Below are positions 14,408 to 22,793 of a stretch of 27,857 nucleotides of DNA, piece by piece. A model generated the notes under the pieces. The model saw only the letters and a list, made by a program, of their open reading frames with translations, was not told the DNA's origin and made no database searches. The position numbers were made by a program, and so were the translations under genes. The stretch covers positions 1-27,857 of the forward strand of contig NSHO01000005.1 of assembly GCA_002737105.1 (NCBI GenBank), written 5' to 3'. This DNA comes from Flavobacteriales bacterium (lineage in GTDB: Bacteria; Bacteroidota; Bacteroidia; Flavobacteriales; Flavobacteriaceae). Position 1 is the first letter of the stretch. The number at the start of each line of letters is the position of its first letter.

Positions 14408-16246
14408 ATGTCTGGAATTATTCAATTATTACCTGATCATGTAGCCAATCAAATTGCTGCTGGAGAAGTGGTGCAACGACCGGCTTCTGTAGTTAAAGAG
14501 TTGATTGAAAATGCTGTTGATGCAAAGGCAACCGAGATTAAACTTATCGTAAAAGATGCTGGAAAAACGCTAATTCAAGTCATTGACAATGGCTTAGGAA
14601 TGAACGTAACAGATGCCCGATTGTGTTTTGAACGTCATGCGACTTCTAAAATCTGTCATGCGGAAGATTTATTTGCTTTACATACAAAAGGATTTCGTGG
14701 AGAAGCTTTAGCATCAATTGCAGCAGTTGCTCACGTAGAATTAAAAACCAAGCAAGATCAAGAAGAATTAGGTATTCATATCATCATTGAAGGCAGTAAA
14801 GTAATTACACAAGATGTGGCCGTTTTACCAAAAGGAACTTCATTTCTAGTAAAAAATCTATTTTTCAATATTCCTGCTCGTAGAAATTTTTTAAAATCTG
14901 ATAACATCGAATTGAAACATGTTATTGACGAGTTTGAACGCGTAGCTTTAGCGCATCCTAATATCAGTTTTACGATGATTAGTAATGGAAGTGAAGTGTT
15001 TAATTTGCCAAGTTCTAATTATCGGCAGCGAATTGTAAATATTTTCGGTGGTAAAACAAATGAAAAATTAGTTCCTGTAACAGAAGAAACTGAGATTTTG
15101 AAAATTAGTGGTTTTGTAGGAAAGCCCGAATTTGCAAAGAAAAACAGAACAGAACAATTTTTTCTAGTCAATAATAGATTTATACGAAGTCCATTTTTGC
15201 ATCATGCTATCATGAATGCTTTTGATGGTTTGTTGCGAGACAATAATCAACCCAGTTATTTCTTATTTTTAGAAGTACCGCCGCATACTATTGATATTAA
15301 CATACATCCCACAAAAACAGAAGTAAAATTTGACGATGAACAAGCGTTATACGCTATTTTACGCGCCACTGTGAAACACAGTTTAGGGATGTTTAATGTT
15401 GCGCCAATACTCGATTTTGAGAGAGATGCTAATTTAGATGTTCCTTATGATTACAAAGATAAAACGTTAGGTACACCAACCATTCAGGTGGATCGATCTT
15501 TTAATCCTTTTGAACCTGAAACTAAAAAATATTCGGCTTCGCCTTCTCATGAAAAAAGTAAATCAGCGCAACCTCATTGGGAAAGTTTATATACCAATTT
15601 AAAACAAGATGCAAATGAAGTTTCAGTGGATCCTTTTGAAACAGATTTAGTAGCCAGTAAATTATTTGATGATAAATCGACAGAAAGCCAGACTTTAATA
15701 TACCAATTTAATAGAAAATATATTATCAATAGCATCAAATCTGGGTTGTTAGTTATTCATCAAAATAGGGCTCATCAACGTATTTTATATGAACAATTTT
15801 TAACAAACATTACCGTTCAACAAGCCTCAAGCCAGCAATTGCTATTCCCTTTGGAATTTAAATTTTCTAGAGATGAGATGATGTATTTAAAAGAAATTCA
15901 ACCTAATTTAGAAGGTATAGGTTTTGCTTTTGAAAAAATGGGATTGGATGAGGTAATTATTTTGGGTTTACCAGCCCAAATTTCGGATTTAAATGTAATT
16001 GAGATTTTACACGATTTGATTTATAATTTGCAAGAAAATTTACCAGAAGATAGTTTTTCATTGAGTGATAGTATTGCTAAATTTATTGCCAAAAGTGTCG
16101 CGATTAAATCAGGAAAATATCTAAATATCATAGAATTAGAAAATATTGTAAATGGCTTGTTTGCCTGCAAAGAACCAAATGTTTCGCCGTTTCAAAAACC
16201 TATATTTATTACATTAACCACAGAAGATTTAGATAAAAAATTTTAA
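14408..16246 (+). CDS. mutL: DNA mismatch repair protein MutL, endonuclease motifs lost
   Basis: GHKL ATPase that links MutS mismatch recognition to strand removal. 612 residues. The N-terminal ATPase is complete: E31 and N35 (VVKELIEN), DNGLGM (60-65), RHATSK, and FRGEAL (96-101). A variable linker (about 330-425) is followed by the dimerisation domain. MutL of most bacteria without MutH has an endonuclease site DQHAx2Ex4E; here the aligned stretch at 451-462 reads HQNRAHQRILYE, so the first Asp and Glu are replaced. The CPHGRP zinc motif is replaced by SPFQKP (593-598), and the ACxxAI-type motif by KSVAIKSG. The C-terminus is therefore probably non-catalytic. The rhomboid gene starts 2 bp after the stop. 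Confidence 0.96.
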   Translation: MSGIIQLLPDHVANQIAAGEVVQRPASVVKELIENAVDAKATEIKLIVKDAGKTLIQVIDNGLGMNVTDARLCFERHATSKICHAEDLFALHTKGFRGEALASIAAVAHVELKTKQDQEELGIHIIIEGSKVITQDVAVLPKGTSFLVKNLFFNIPARRNFLKSDNIELKHVIDEFERVALAHPNISFTMISNGSEVFNLPSSNYRQRIVNIFGGKTNEKLVPVTEETEILKISGFVGKPEFAKKNRTEQFFLVNNRFIRSPFLHHAIMNAFDGLLRDNNQPSYFLFLEVPPHTIDINIHPTKTEVKFDDEQALYAILRATVKHSLGMFNVAPILDFERDANLDVPYDYKDKTLGTPTIQVDRSFNPFEPETKKYSASPSHEKSKSAQPHWESLYTNLKQDANEVSVDPFETDLVASKLFDDKSTESQTLIYQFNRKYIINSIKSGLLVIHQNRAHQRILYEQFLTNITVQQASSQQLLFPLEFKFSRDEMMYLKEIQPNLEGIGFAFEKMGLDEVIILGLPAQISDLNVIEILHDLIYNLQENLPEDSFSLSDSIAKFIAKSVAIKSGKYLNIIELENIVNGLFACKEPNVSPFQKPIFITLTTEDLDKKF

Positions 16247-16248
16247 GT

Positions 16249-17037
16249 ATGTTCAATAATATGACGCCGGTTGTAAAGCAACTATTAATAATAAATGTTT
16301 TGGTTTTTATATTGAGTCAGGCCATGCCTCAAAATTACGAAACACTATCTTTGTTTTACTTTGAAAGTGAAAAGTTCCGATTTTGGCAACCTTTTACGCA
16401 CATGTTTATGCATGCGCCTATGCCAAATTTGATGCATATTTTATTTAATATGTTTGCTTTGGTTTCTTTTGGTTCGGCTTTAGAACATTATTGGGGTGGA
16501 AAAAAGTTTTTGTTTTTTTATATTGTTTGTGGCTTAGGAGCAGCTTTGGTTCAAACAGGCATGAATTATTACGAAATTCATCAGGTAATAAATGAACTAG
16601 GTCTATCTGCTCAAGATATGCAGGTTATTTTTGATACACCTTTAAGTAACGTTTTTAATTCAGGTGGTCAATCAACAGGAAAAGTTAGTCAAATTTTAAA
16701 TAACGTGAATTGCACACAAGCTCAATTTGATAAATTATCTTTAATTTATGGAAGTTGTGTTGGTGCTTCTGGCGCCATTTATGGTTTGTTAGTAGCATTT
16801 GCCTATATGTTTCCAATGGCAGAATTAATGATGATGTTTATTCCAGTACCTATTAAAGCGAAGTTTTTTGTTCCAATAATCGTTGGTTTAGATTTGTTTT
16901 CTGGAGTAACCGGTTTTTCAATATTTTCTGGTGGAGGTAATATCGCACATTTTGCTCATATTGGAGGTGCACTATCTGGTTTTATTTTGATGATGCTTTG
17001 GAGAAAAAATAAATTTACGCATACTAGGTGGAATTAA
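16249..17037 (+). CDS. Rhomboid family intramembrane serine protease (first of two)
   Basis: 262 residues, six predicted membrane helices. The catalytic dyad is S174 (GASGAIYG) and H237 (HFAHIGGA); W47-Q48-P and HMFMHA (about 51-56) match the conserved rhomboid L1 region. A polar stretch of about 50 residues (about 112-162), including two predicted amphipathic helices, sits between helix 3 and the serine helix and is not part of the minimal rhomboid fold. It cleaves helices of membrane proteins within the lipid bilayer; the substrate is unknown. Spacing to mutL (2 bp) suggests translational coupling. Confidence 0.93.
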   Translation: MFNNMTPVVKQLLIINVLVFILSQAMPQNYETLSLFYFESEKFRFWQPFTHMFMHAPMPNLMHILFNMFALVSFGSALEHYWGGKKFLFFYIVCGLGAALVQTGMNYYEIHQVINELGLSAQDMQVIFDTPLSNVFNSGGQSTGKVSQILNNVNCTQAQFDKLSLIYGSCVGASGAIYGLLVAFAYMFPMAELMMMFIPVPIKAKFFVPIIVGLDLFSGVTGFSIFSGGGNIAHFAHIGGALSGFILMMLWRKNKFTHTRWN

Positions 17038-17041
17038 AATT

Positions 17042-17062
17042 CAATTGCAATAACAATTGCAA
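17042..17062. repeat. Direct repeat of caattgcaa between the rhomboid genes
   Basis: Two copies of caattgcaa (17042-17050, 17054-17062) are separated by 3 bp. Because caattg and ttgcaa are self-complementary, the pair can also form a short hairpin. No T-tract follows, so it is not a standard terminator. Confidence 0.45.
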
Positions 17063-17118
17063 AAATCAATATTAATAAAAAAATAATGATTATCAATTAA
17101 ATCTGTGTACTTATAACA

Positions 17119-17949
17119 ATGAGTATTTTAAACGAAATAAAGCAACAATACAAAACGGGTGATGTTTCTCAAAAGTTAATTTTTATTAATATTTTGGTGT
17201 TCATTATAAGTGCTATGTGTTTTAGTTTTGTTTCAAATCAGTTTCAATATCCAAACTGGCTAGCTTTGTCTTCAAATTATAAAGATGTTTTATGGTTTCC
17301 GTGGACAGTATTTACCTACGGATTTTTTCATTCAGAGCCGATTCATCTTTTATTTAATTTGATTTTTTTGTATTATATTAGTTCGTTATTTTATACGTTT
17401 TTCAACACCAAACAGTTTTTAACGGTTTATTTTTTAGGCAGTTTTTTTGCAGGTTTAATTTTCGTTGCTTTCGGGTATTTCTTTAATTATTCTAATTTAA
17501 TAGTTGGTGCAAGTGCGTCTATTATGGCTATTTTTATGGCAGTTGCCACCTTCGCGCCAAGTTATTCCATTCGGCTTCCTTTACTTGGATATTTTAAAAT
17601 TTGGCAGTTGGCATTTTTTTATATTTTCTTGGACTTAGTGCAGTTACTTTCAGAAAACACTGGCGGACATATTGCACATTTGTCTGGTGCTGCCTTTGGA
17701 TTTGCTTTTTCATTTTTAATAAAAAAAGGATTTGATTTAAGTGAAATATTTACCATTAAAAAGAAAAAAAACAATACATTTAAAAAAATTTATAAAAACA
17801 AACCCATAAAAAAATACCAATCAGTGCGTGTTTCAGATGTAAATTTTACACAAAGACAAATTGATGAAATTCTCGAAAAAATTAGTAAATCGGGATACGA
17901 AAGTTTAACCAAAGAAGAAAAAGAATTTCTTTTTGCAGCCAATAAATAG
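17119..17949 (+). CDS. Rhomboid family intramembrane serine protease (second) with C-terminal tail
   Basis: 276 residues, six membrane helices. The dyad is S132 (GASASIMA) and H187 (HIAHLSGAAFGF); FFHSEPIHLLFN (about 69-80) is the conserved helix-2 region. After the last helix (about 200) comes a basic cytoplasmic tail (KKKKNN...) ending in a short helical motif RQIDEILEKISKSGYESLTKEE, of a type often appended to Bacteroidota rhomboids. It is not a close duplicate of the first rhomboid: length, loops and tail differ. 81 bp separates the two genes; no promoter box is seen, so it is probably read from the mutL promoter. Its stop codon touches the next start. Confidence 0.92.
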   Translation: MSILNEIKQQYKTGDVSQKLIFINILVFIISAMCFSFVSNQFQYPNWLALSSNYKDVLWFPWTVFTYGFFHSEPIHLLFNLIFLYYISSLFYTFFNTKQFLTVYFLGSFFAGLIFVAFGYFFNYSNLIVGASASIMAIFMAVATFAPSYSIRLPLLGYFKIWQLAFFYIFLDLVQLLSENTGGHIAHLSGAAFGFAFSFLIKKGFDLSEIFTIKKKKNNTFKKIYKNKPIKKYQSVRVSDVNFTQRQIDEILEKISKSGYESLTKEEKEFLFAANK

Positions 17950-18993
17950 ATGCTAAAAAAAATGTCATTTATTTCAAAAATCATGTTGTTTTTTAATGTA
18001 GTCGTTGCGATTACTACATTAATGGCATATTTATTGCCTTTTTTAGCGCCAAAGTGGTTTCCTTTTTTGAGTGTACTAAGTTTGTTTTTACCTTTTTTCT
18101 TAGTGGTCAATTTGTTGTTCTTTACATATTGGTTGATACAATTCAAAAAGTATATTTTTGTGTCAGGTTTGGTGTTGCTTTTGGGAATTACATTTATTAA
18201 TAAGTTTTACAATTTAAAACAAACAGTATTGCCGAAATCTGAAAATGAATTTACGATAATGAGCTATAATGTTCGTTTATTCAATAAATTTAATTGGTAC
18301 AAAAAAGCCAATATTCCTAACAAAATTGCAGAATTTGTTTCAGAAAAAAATCCTGATATTTTGTGCGTTCAAGAGTATTCAGATTTAGAAAAAACCAAAT
18401 TTTCAAATTATAAATACCAGCATATTTTTAAAGAAGGCAATAACATCATTGTTGGAAATGCTATTTTTTCAAAATACAAAATAATAGATAAAGGCGTAAT
18501 TAATTTTCCAAATTCAACTAATAATGCAGTTTATGCCGATATTATTAAAGGCAATGATACATTGCGAATTTATAGTATGCACTTGCAATCGATAAAAATT
18601 AGTACAAATATTGAAGAGGAAGAAATTCAGAAAATTAATGAATCCAAAACCAAATATATTTTCAGAAAAATTAGCGAAGCTTTTACCAAACAACAAGAAC
18701 AATCCTTATTGTTAAAACAGCATTTTAGCGAATGCAAGTATAAAAAAATTATTTGTGGCGACATGAATAATAGTGCTTTTTCATTTGTTTACAGAACCAT
18801 AAAAGGTTCTATGCAAGACGCGTTTGAGTCAAATGGAGACGGATTTGGAAAAACTTATAATTTTAAATATTATCCAGCACGAATTGACTATATTTTTGCA
18901 GATAAAACCATTCAGATTAAAAGTTTTGAAACTTTAAACGATTTCTATAATAGTGATCATTTTCCTTTAATTTCAAGATTAGAAATTAAATAA
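17950..18993 (+). CDS. Membrane-anchored endonuclease/exonuclease/phosphatase (EEP) family protein
   Basis: 347 residues. Three N-terminal membrane helices (about 8-32, 37-62, 68-86) are followed by an EEP fold. The metal and catalytic residues are all visible: N107 (MSYNVRLFN), E142 (QEY), H211 (SMHLQS), D271 and N273 (GDMNN), D313 (RIDYIF), D336/H337 (SDHFPL). The family includes nucleases, phosphoinositide phosphatases and sphingomyelinases; the membrane anchor favours a lipid or envelope substrate, but this is inference. The ATG directly follows the rhomboid stop codon, so the genes are co-expressed. The 3' end overlaps the convergent pentapeptide gene by 8 bp with no terminator between. 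Confidence 0.9.
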   Translation: MLKKMSFISKIMLFFNVVVAITTLMAYLLPFLAPKWFPFLSVLSLFLPFFLVVNLLFFTYWLIQFKKYIFVSGLVLLLGITFINKFYNLKQTVLPKSENEFTIMSYNVRLFNKFNWYKKANIPNKIAEFVSEKNPDILCVQEYSDLEKTKFSNYKYQHIFKEGNNIIVGNAIFSKYKIIDKGVINFPNSTNNAVYADIIKGNDTLRIYSMHLQSIKISTNIEEEEIQKINESKTKYIFRKISEAFTKQQEQSLLLKQHFSECKYKKIICGDMNNSAFSFVYRTIKGSMQDAFESNGDGFGKTYNFKYYPARIDYIFADKTIQIKSFETLNDFYNSDHFPLISRLEIK

Positions 18994-19552
18994 TATCCAA
19001 ATCATATTTATTCAAAAGTCCGCTTAAATTCTCATTTGAAAATTTAGTTTTGCTAAGTTTATTATTTTCAGGATGGATTGAAAAATGAATAGCTGAGCTG
19101 AAGTCTGTTTTTTCTAAATTAGTTGCGTCAAAAATAGATTTTGATAAATCGCAAGAATCAAATTTTACACCTGTAAGATTAGCACTAGAAAAATCAACAT
19201 CAATAATTCTTGAATTTTTAAACTTTGAGTTTTTTAAGTTCATTTTGAAAAATGAACAAACTTGTAAGACACAAGAATCGAAAGAAATTTCAAATAAAAA
19301 ATCATTACAATATTCAAATTGTAAGCCTAAAAAAGTACATTCTTGGAATAAAATGTCTTTAAATGAAGTCTGACTAATAATGGGTGCTTCAAATTTGCAA
19401 TTGATAAATTCGCAATTCGTAAAAATACTGTTTGAAAGCGTTGTTTTAATAAAACTACAGGAATCAAAAATGCAAGTGTCGTATTCAGCTAATTCAAATA
19501 ATTCGTTTGAATAATTGATTTTATTAAATGTGGCATCTATAATTAATTGCAT
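18986..19552 (-). CDS. Pentapeptide-repeat protein (Qnr/McbG-like layout)
   Basis: 188 residues, cytoplasmic, no signal peptide. Pentapeptide repeats with a central F or L every five residues run from about 25 to 155, for example CIFDSCSF, NCEFINCKF and FSSANLTGVKFDSCDLSKSIF, broken near the middle, which is how the right-handed beta-helix of Qnr-type proteins is interrupted. The C-terminal segment (about 155-188) forms the helical cap, ending LSGLLNKYDLDII. Qnr and McbG proteins protect gyrase by mimicking DNA; many chromosomal homologues have no known role, and resistance is not shown by sequence alone. It overlaps the EEP gene end by 8 bp. Confidence 0.9.
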   Translation of the reverse strand: MQLIIDATFNKINYSNELFELAEYDTCIFDSCSFIKTTLSNSIFTNCEFINCKFEAPIISQTSFKDILFQECTFLGLQFEYCNDFLFEISFDSCVLQVCSFFKMNLKNSKFKNSRIIDVDFSSANLTGVKFDSCDLSKSIFDATNLEKTDFSSAIHFSIHPENNKLSKTKFSNENLSGLLNKYDLDII

Positions 19553-19573
19553 AACGAATGGAGTTGGATAAAT

Positions 19574-19595
19574 CTGTCACTCTGAATTTGTTTCA
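19574..19595. repeat. Possible decayed copy of a dispersed intergenic repeat
   Basis: The motif gtcactctgaatttgtttca resembles the gtca(t/c)tctgaacttgtttcag element that I recall as frequent in intergenic regions of Bacteroidota genomes. Only one copy is present here, so the assignment rests on memory of the motif. Confidence 0.3.
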
Positions 19596-19615
19596 AAAGC
19601 CAAAAAGAAATCATA

Positions 19616-20350
19616 TTAGTTTTCTTCTGTTTTTTTTCTTTCAATTATCCATTCATTTAAACGTTTTCCATATTTTGACTTGGCAACTTTTGGAACCAAC
19701 ATTTTATTAATAGTGTCTAATAATTTTATATTTGCGTCTGGAATTTCACTCAACGCCAGGTATGGCGACACTTCATATTTTGGATTTATAAGTGCAAAAT
19801 TAGCCGTATATAAATATTTTCTAATCGTTAGTTTATCTCGTTTATTTTGAATTTCTTCAATTATTGCTGCGTTATTTGCTTTTTTATTTTTTAATTCTTG
19901 TTCCAATAAATCTAGTTTTTCATTATTAAGATTCGACCTGATTTTTAAGTATTTTTCATATACTTTTTGATTTTCAGATCCTGAAATTTTTGCATTTGAA
20001 TAAAAACCTTGTAAACTAGTTTCAATTTTCATTTTACCAGGTTCTGCAAAAAATTGAATACTATTATCGATAGATTCCGTAGTTCCTCTGTCTAATGATA
20101 AATATAACATTTGCGGTTCATCCAATTGAAATTTAGTTTCAAAATTAGATTTACCAGAGATAATAATGCTGTCTAACAAAACTAAAATGGTATCATTAAG
20201 TTTATGAATGTATAATTTTCCCTTTTTTAATCCTTCTACACTTCCAGATATTTCTAAATTTCCAGTTTTATTATTATTATTATTATTATTATCTGTTTTG
20301 CTACAAGCTACTAAAATTGTAACTAAAAGTATTATAAATATTTTTTTCAT
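19616..20350 (-). CDS. DUF4369-type lipoprotein
   Basis: 244 residues from the chosen start. A type II signal peptide has its lipobox at LVAC16. A run of seven asparagines follows the lipid anchor as a flexible linker, encoded by (aat)n. Residues about 30-130 are a beta-rich domain (ISGSVEGLKKGKLYIHK...) matching the DUF4369 domain that precedes thioredoxin-like domains in many Bacteroidota proteins. Here no thioredoxin domain follows; the C-terminus is a charged helical region. An upstream ATG at 20407 would put 19 polar residues before the signal peptide, so 20350 is preferred. Function unknown; an envelope location is likely. A terminator separates it from the M61 gene upstream. Confidence 0.8.
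   Translation of the reverse strand: MKKIFIILLVTILVACSKTDNNNNNNNKTGNLEISGSVEGLKKGKLYIHKLNDTILVLLDSIIISGKSNFETKFQLDEPQMLYLSLDRGTTESIDNSIQFFAEPGKMKIETSLQGFYSNAKISGSENQKVYEKYLKIRSNLNNEKLDLLEQELKNKKANNAAIIEEIQNKRDKLTIRKYLYTANFALINPKYEVSPYLALSEIPDANIKLLDTINKMLVPKVAKSKYGKRLNEWIIERKKTEEN
20268..20291. repeat. Trinucleotide microsatellite encoding the poly-Asn linker
   Basis: Eight perfect tta units (aat on the coding strand) lie inside the lipoprotein gene. Gain or loss of a unit changes the linker length by one residue without shifting the frame. Confidence 0.9.
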
Positions 20351-20396
20351 TTTACGGGTGTTTTTTTCATTTTTTATGAATTGCAAAGAAAATAAA

Positions 20397-20430
20397 AAAA
20401 TCCTCAAATTAATAGTAATTTGAGGATTTT
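20397..20430 (-). terminator. Intrinsic terminator after the M61 peptidase gene
   Basis: A perfect 15-bp stem has arms 20397-20411 and 20416-20430, core tcctcaaatta, and a 4-base loop. The A-run just left of it gives a U-tract on the minus strand. It lies 21 bp after the M61 stop. Confidence 0.85.
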
Positions 20431-20451
20431 ATACTAGTTATTAAAATTTAA

Positions 20452-22314
20452 TTAGCCTTTTAACCAAGCATTTTTAATAGCTTCTTTTGTTTTATCCGTT
20501 GCCATAAATCCTGATTTTTCTTCTTTTGGCAAATTAATTTTTCCTTTTAAAATTAAGTCTTTCCCATCTCTTGTTACGGTTACAGAAATTGCATCACCAT
20601 CTTTCCAAGATTCGCTTGACATGATTAAATCGTAAATATTATCTAAATTATATTCTTTGTCATTAAATGCTTTTAAAATATCATTACCTTGAATTCCTAA
20701 AGAAGTCATAAAAATATTATTACTCACATCTTCTAAAGCTTTAATTTGTTTTGTTGCGCCGTCAACAGTAATTAATGGTGTTCTTCCGTCTTTTAAAAAC
20801 GGATTTCCTGTAGCGATGGTTATACCTTTTGTAACTCCCATTTTTGCAAAATATTCATCATAAGGAATTGGTGTTTCGCCAGCAACATATGTATTTAAAA
20901 ATTCTCCAATTTGTGGGTATGTAATTCTATTAATTGTAGCAAATAATTCTTCGTCTTTAAATGGTTTGTTGCTACCAAATTCGTTTGATAAATCTTGCAT
21001 TAAAGTTAAAATTCCTCTTTGACCGTTGCTTAATTCCCTCATTTGAATATCAATACACATAGCAATTAAAGCTCCTTTTTGATATACATTTAAGTATTGG
21101 TCTTTATAAGGTTGCTCCAAAACGTTTTCACTCATTTTTGTAAAACTCATTTTGTCATTCATAGCGTTTGCTTCCTCGATTTTACCATTCATTCTTTTGT
21201 AGAAATCTTCCTCTGAAATTAAACCTTGATTTATTTGGAATAAATTCGCAAAATATTCTGTAATACCTTCATACATCCATAAATGTTCAGACATTTTAGG
21301 TTTATTGAAATCAAAATAATGAATTTCTCTAGAATGAACACTTAACGGCGTAACAATATGAAAAAATTCATGTGAAACCACATCTTTTAGCTGCTCTTGT
21401 AACGCTTCTAGCGGCATCATTTCTGGCATTACAACGGTTGTTGAAGTCATGTGTTCCAAGGCACCAAAACCTTTTGCATCTTTAGCTGCCATATCTGAAA
21501 GATATAATAAGACTGTATATTTTTTATTAGTGTTAAATTTACCTAAGAATTTTTTTTGAGCCCTCATGAATTTTTCTGTTTCAGGAGTGATATCGGCCGC
21601 TTTGTATTTTCCATTTGGAGAATATACACTGATTACAATATCCATACCTTCTACATTAAACTCAGTATAATCAGGTTTAGAATACATAATAGGATTGTCT
21701 ACTAAAGCGCCATATCTTTCGGCAGTAAAAATGTCAACTTCATTACTTGAATTGGTGTCAATTAATGAAGTAGCGCCCCATAAATTTGCAGGATGTTTTA
21801 CTTCAACTGTGTATGGAATTTCAGATTTTCCTTCAAAATAACCCACAAAACCATGTGTGTTAATCATAAAATTTTCACCAGCTTTAATGTTTGTACCAGC
21901 AGGTGAAAATATATCTTCGCTTTCACCAAAACCTGCTCCGCCTTCTGTGTCGAAGGTGTCACTAACATTATAGGTTACTTTGGCTAATTTGGTTGCCTCA
22001 TTAATAGTGTACGAATTTTCGTCTATTTTGGCAATTTTTAAAGGATTTCCTTTTTGGTCAAAAGCTTTTACATTATCTACATATCTACCGTAATTGTCTT
22101 CAGAATAGGTTCCCGGAACAATTTTAGGAATGTTAAACATGGTAGTTTCAGTGGTAATTGTAGGATTAATTATCGTAACTTTTACTTTGTCGTCGGTTAC
22201 ATTTACTAAATCAATACTAACGGATACATCATTTTTTACAGTTGAAGTAACATTGGATGTTTTACAACTAATTAAAAAAATAGTGCAACTAAGAGTAATT
22301 AATATTTTTTTCAT
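20452..22314 (-). CDS. M61 family metallopeptidase, lipoprotein
   Basis: 620 residues. Lipobox with C17 (FLISC), so probably an envelope lipoprotein. The M61 N-terminal beta domain (about 25-215) is followed by a gluzincin catalytic domain with zinc motif H315-E316-F-F-H319 and third ligand E349 in MYEGITEYF; then a helical region; then a C-terminal PDZ-like domain (about 510-600, SLGIQGNDILKAFN). M61 enzymes (glycyl aminopeptidase type) cleave N-terminal Gly/Ala from peptides; the PDZ may bind the substrate. The catalytic residues are intact. It stands alone: a DUF2805 terminator is upstream and its own terminator is downstream. Confidence 0.94.
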   Translation of the reverse strand: MKKILITLSCTIFLISCKTSNVTSTVKNDVSVSIDLVNVTDDKVKVTIINPTITTETTMFNIPKIVPGTYSEDNYGRYVDNVKAFDQKGNPLKIAKIDENSYTINEATKLAKVTYNVSDTFDTEGGAGFGESEDIFSPAGTNIKAGENFMINTHGFVGYFEGKSEIPYTVEVKHPANLWGATSLIDTNSSNEVDIFTAERYGALVDNPIMYSKPDYTEFNVEGMDIVISVYSPNGKYKAADITPETEKFMRAQKKFLGKFNTNKKYTVLLYLSDMAAKDAKGFGALEHMTSTTVVMPEMMPLEALQEQLKDVVSHEFFHIVTPLSVHSREIHYFDFNKPKMSEHLWMYEGITEYFANLFQINQGLISEEDFYKRMNGKIEEANAMNDKMSFTKMSENVLEQPYKDQYLNVYQKGALIAMCIDIQMRELSNGQRGILTLMQDLSNEFGSNKPFKDEELFATINRITYPQIGEFLNTYVAGETPIPYDEYFAKMGVTKGITIATGNPFLKDGRTPLITVDGATKQIKALEDVSNNIFMTSLGIQGNDILKAFNDKEYNLDNIYDLIMSSESWKDGDAISVTVTRDGKDLILKGKINLPKEEKSGFMATDKTKEAIKNAWLKG

Positions 22315-22368
22315 TTTATATTTATTTTTTGTTGAATAAGTAGCTAAACCAGAAAAATTGTTACAAAA

Positions 22369-22404
22369 AAAATCCTGTCTTGATTATACATCAGACAGGA
22401 TTTT
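22369..22404 (-). terminator. Intrinsic terminator after the DUF2805 gene
   Basis: A perfect 12-bp stem has arms aaaatcctgtct (22369-22380) and agacaggatttt (22393-22404), with a 12-base loop and an A-run to the left (U-tract on the minus strand). It starts right after the stop codon of the DUF2805 gene. Confidence 0.85.
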
Positions 22405-22405
22405 A

Positions 22406-22693
22406 TTAATCGAATTTATTTTTAAAATAATATTTACTATCTAAATCGTCTATATCATCATCTAAAACATTGGTTTTAAACGTTTTTGGTTTGGGTTTTC
22501 CTGCAGTAACTTTCTTTTTCCAAAGTTCAAAATTGTCTTTAGATAGTTTTTTTTTCATAATTTCGGTTACTTCATTTTCAGTAATGCCAAATTCTTCTTT
22601 AATTACTTCAAAAGGTTTTTTTTCCTCTTGTGCCATACTAATTACTCGTTCAGTTTGTTCGTAATTTAGTTCAATCTTTTTACTTTTTTTCAT
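22406..22693 (-). CDS. DUF2805/TIGR03643 family small protein
   Basis: 95 residues. The first 65 residues match the DUF2805/TIGR03643 family, with ERVISMAQEEKKPFEVIKEE, then FGITENEVTEIMKKKLSK and FELWKKKV. The pattern looks like a small helix-turn-helix with a basic tail (AGKPKPKTFK), which suggests nucleic-acid binding, but no function is established. The C-terminus is acidic then basic and is probably disordered. It is the last gene of a minus-strand run that begins with the SGNH-like gene. Confidence 0.85.
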   Translation of the reverse strand: MKKSKKIELNYEQTERVISMAQEEKKPFEVIKEEFGITENEVTEIMKKKLSKDNFELWKKKVTAGKPKPKTFKTNVLDDDIDDLDSKYYFKNKFD

Positions 22694-22793
22694 TAGTGAA
22701 AAGCATAATTTGTTAATTATTCTGTTTTTGTTTTCGTTTCAACAATCAATATTAGTAAAAAAAATATTTTGAAGCAAAAAATTGCTGTTTTTT

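Noticed and set aside
17042..17062. Direct repeat caattgcaa as a transcription terminator
   Set aside because: The stem is weak and AT-rich, and no T-tract follows on either strand.
17790..18146. 118-codon minus-strand frame across the rhomboid/EEP junction
   Set aside because: It spans two well supported genes on the other strand and encodes a low-complexity product rich in K, N, F and I.
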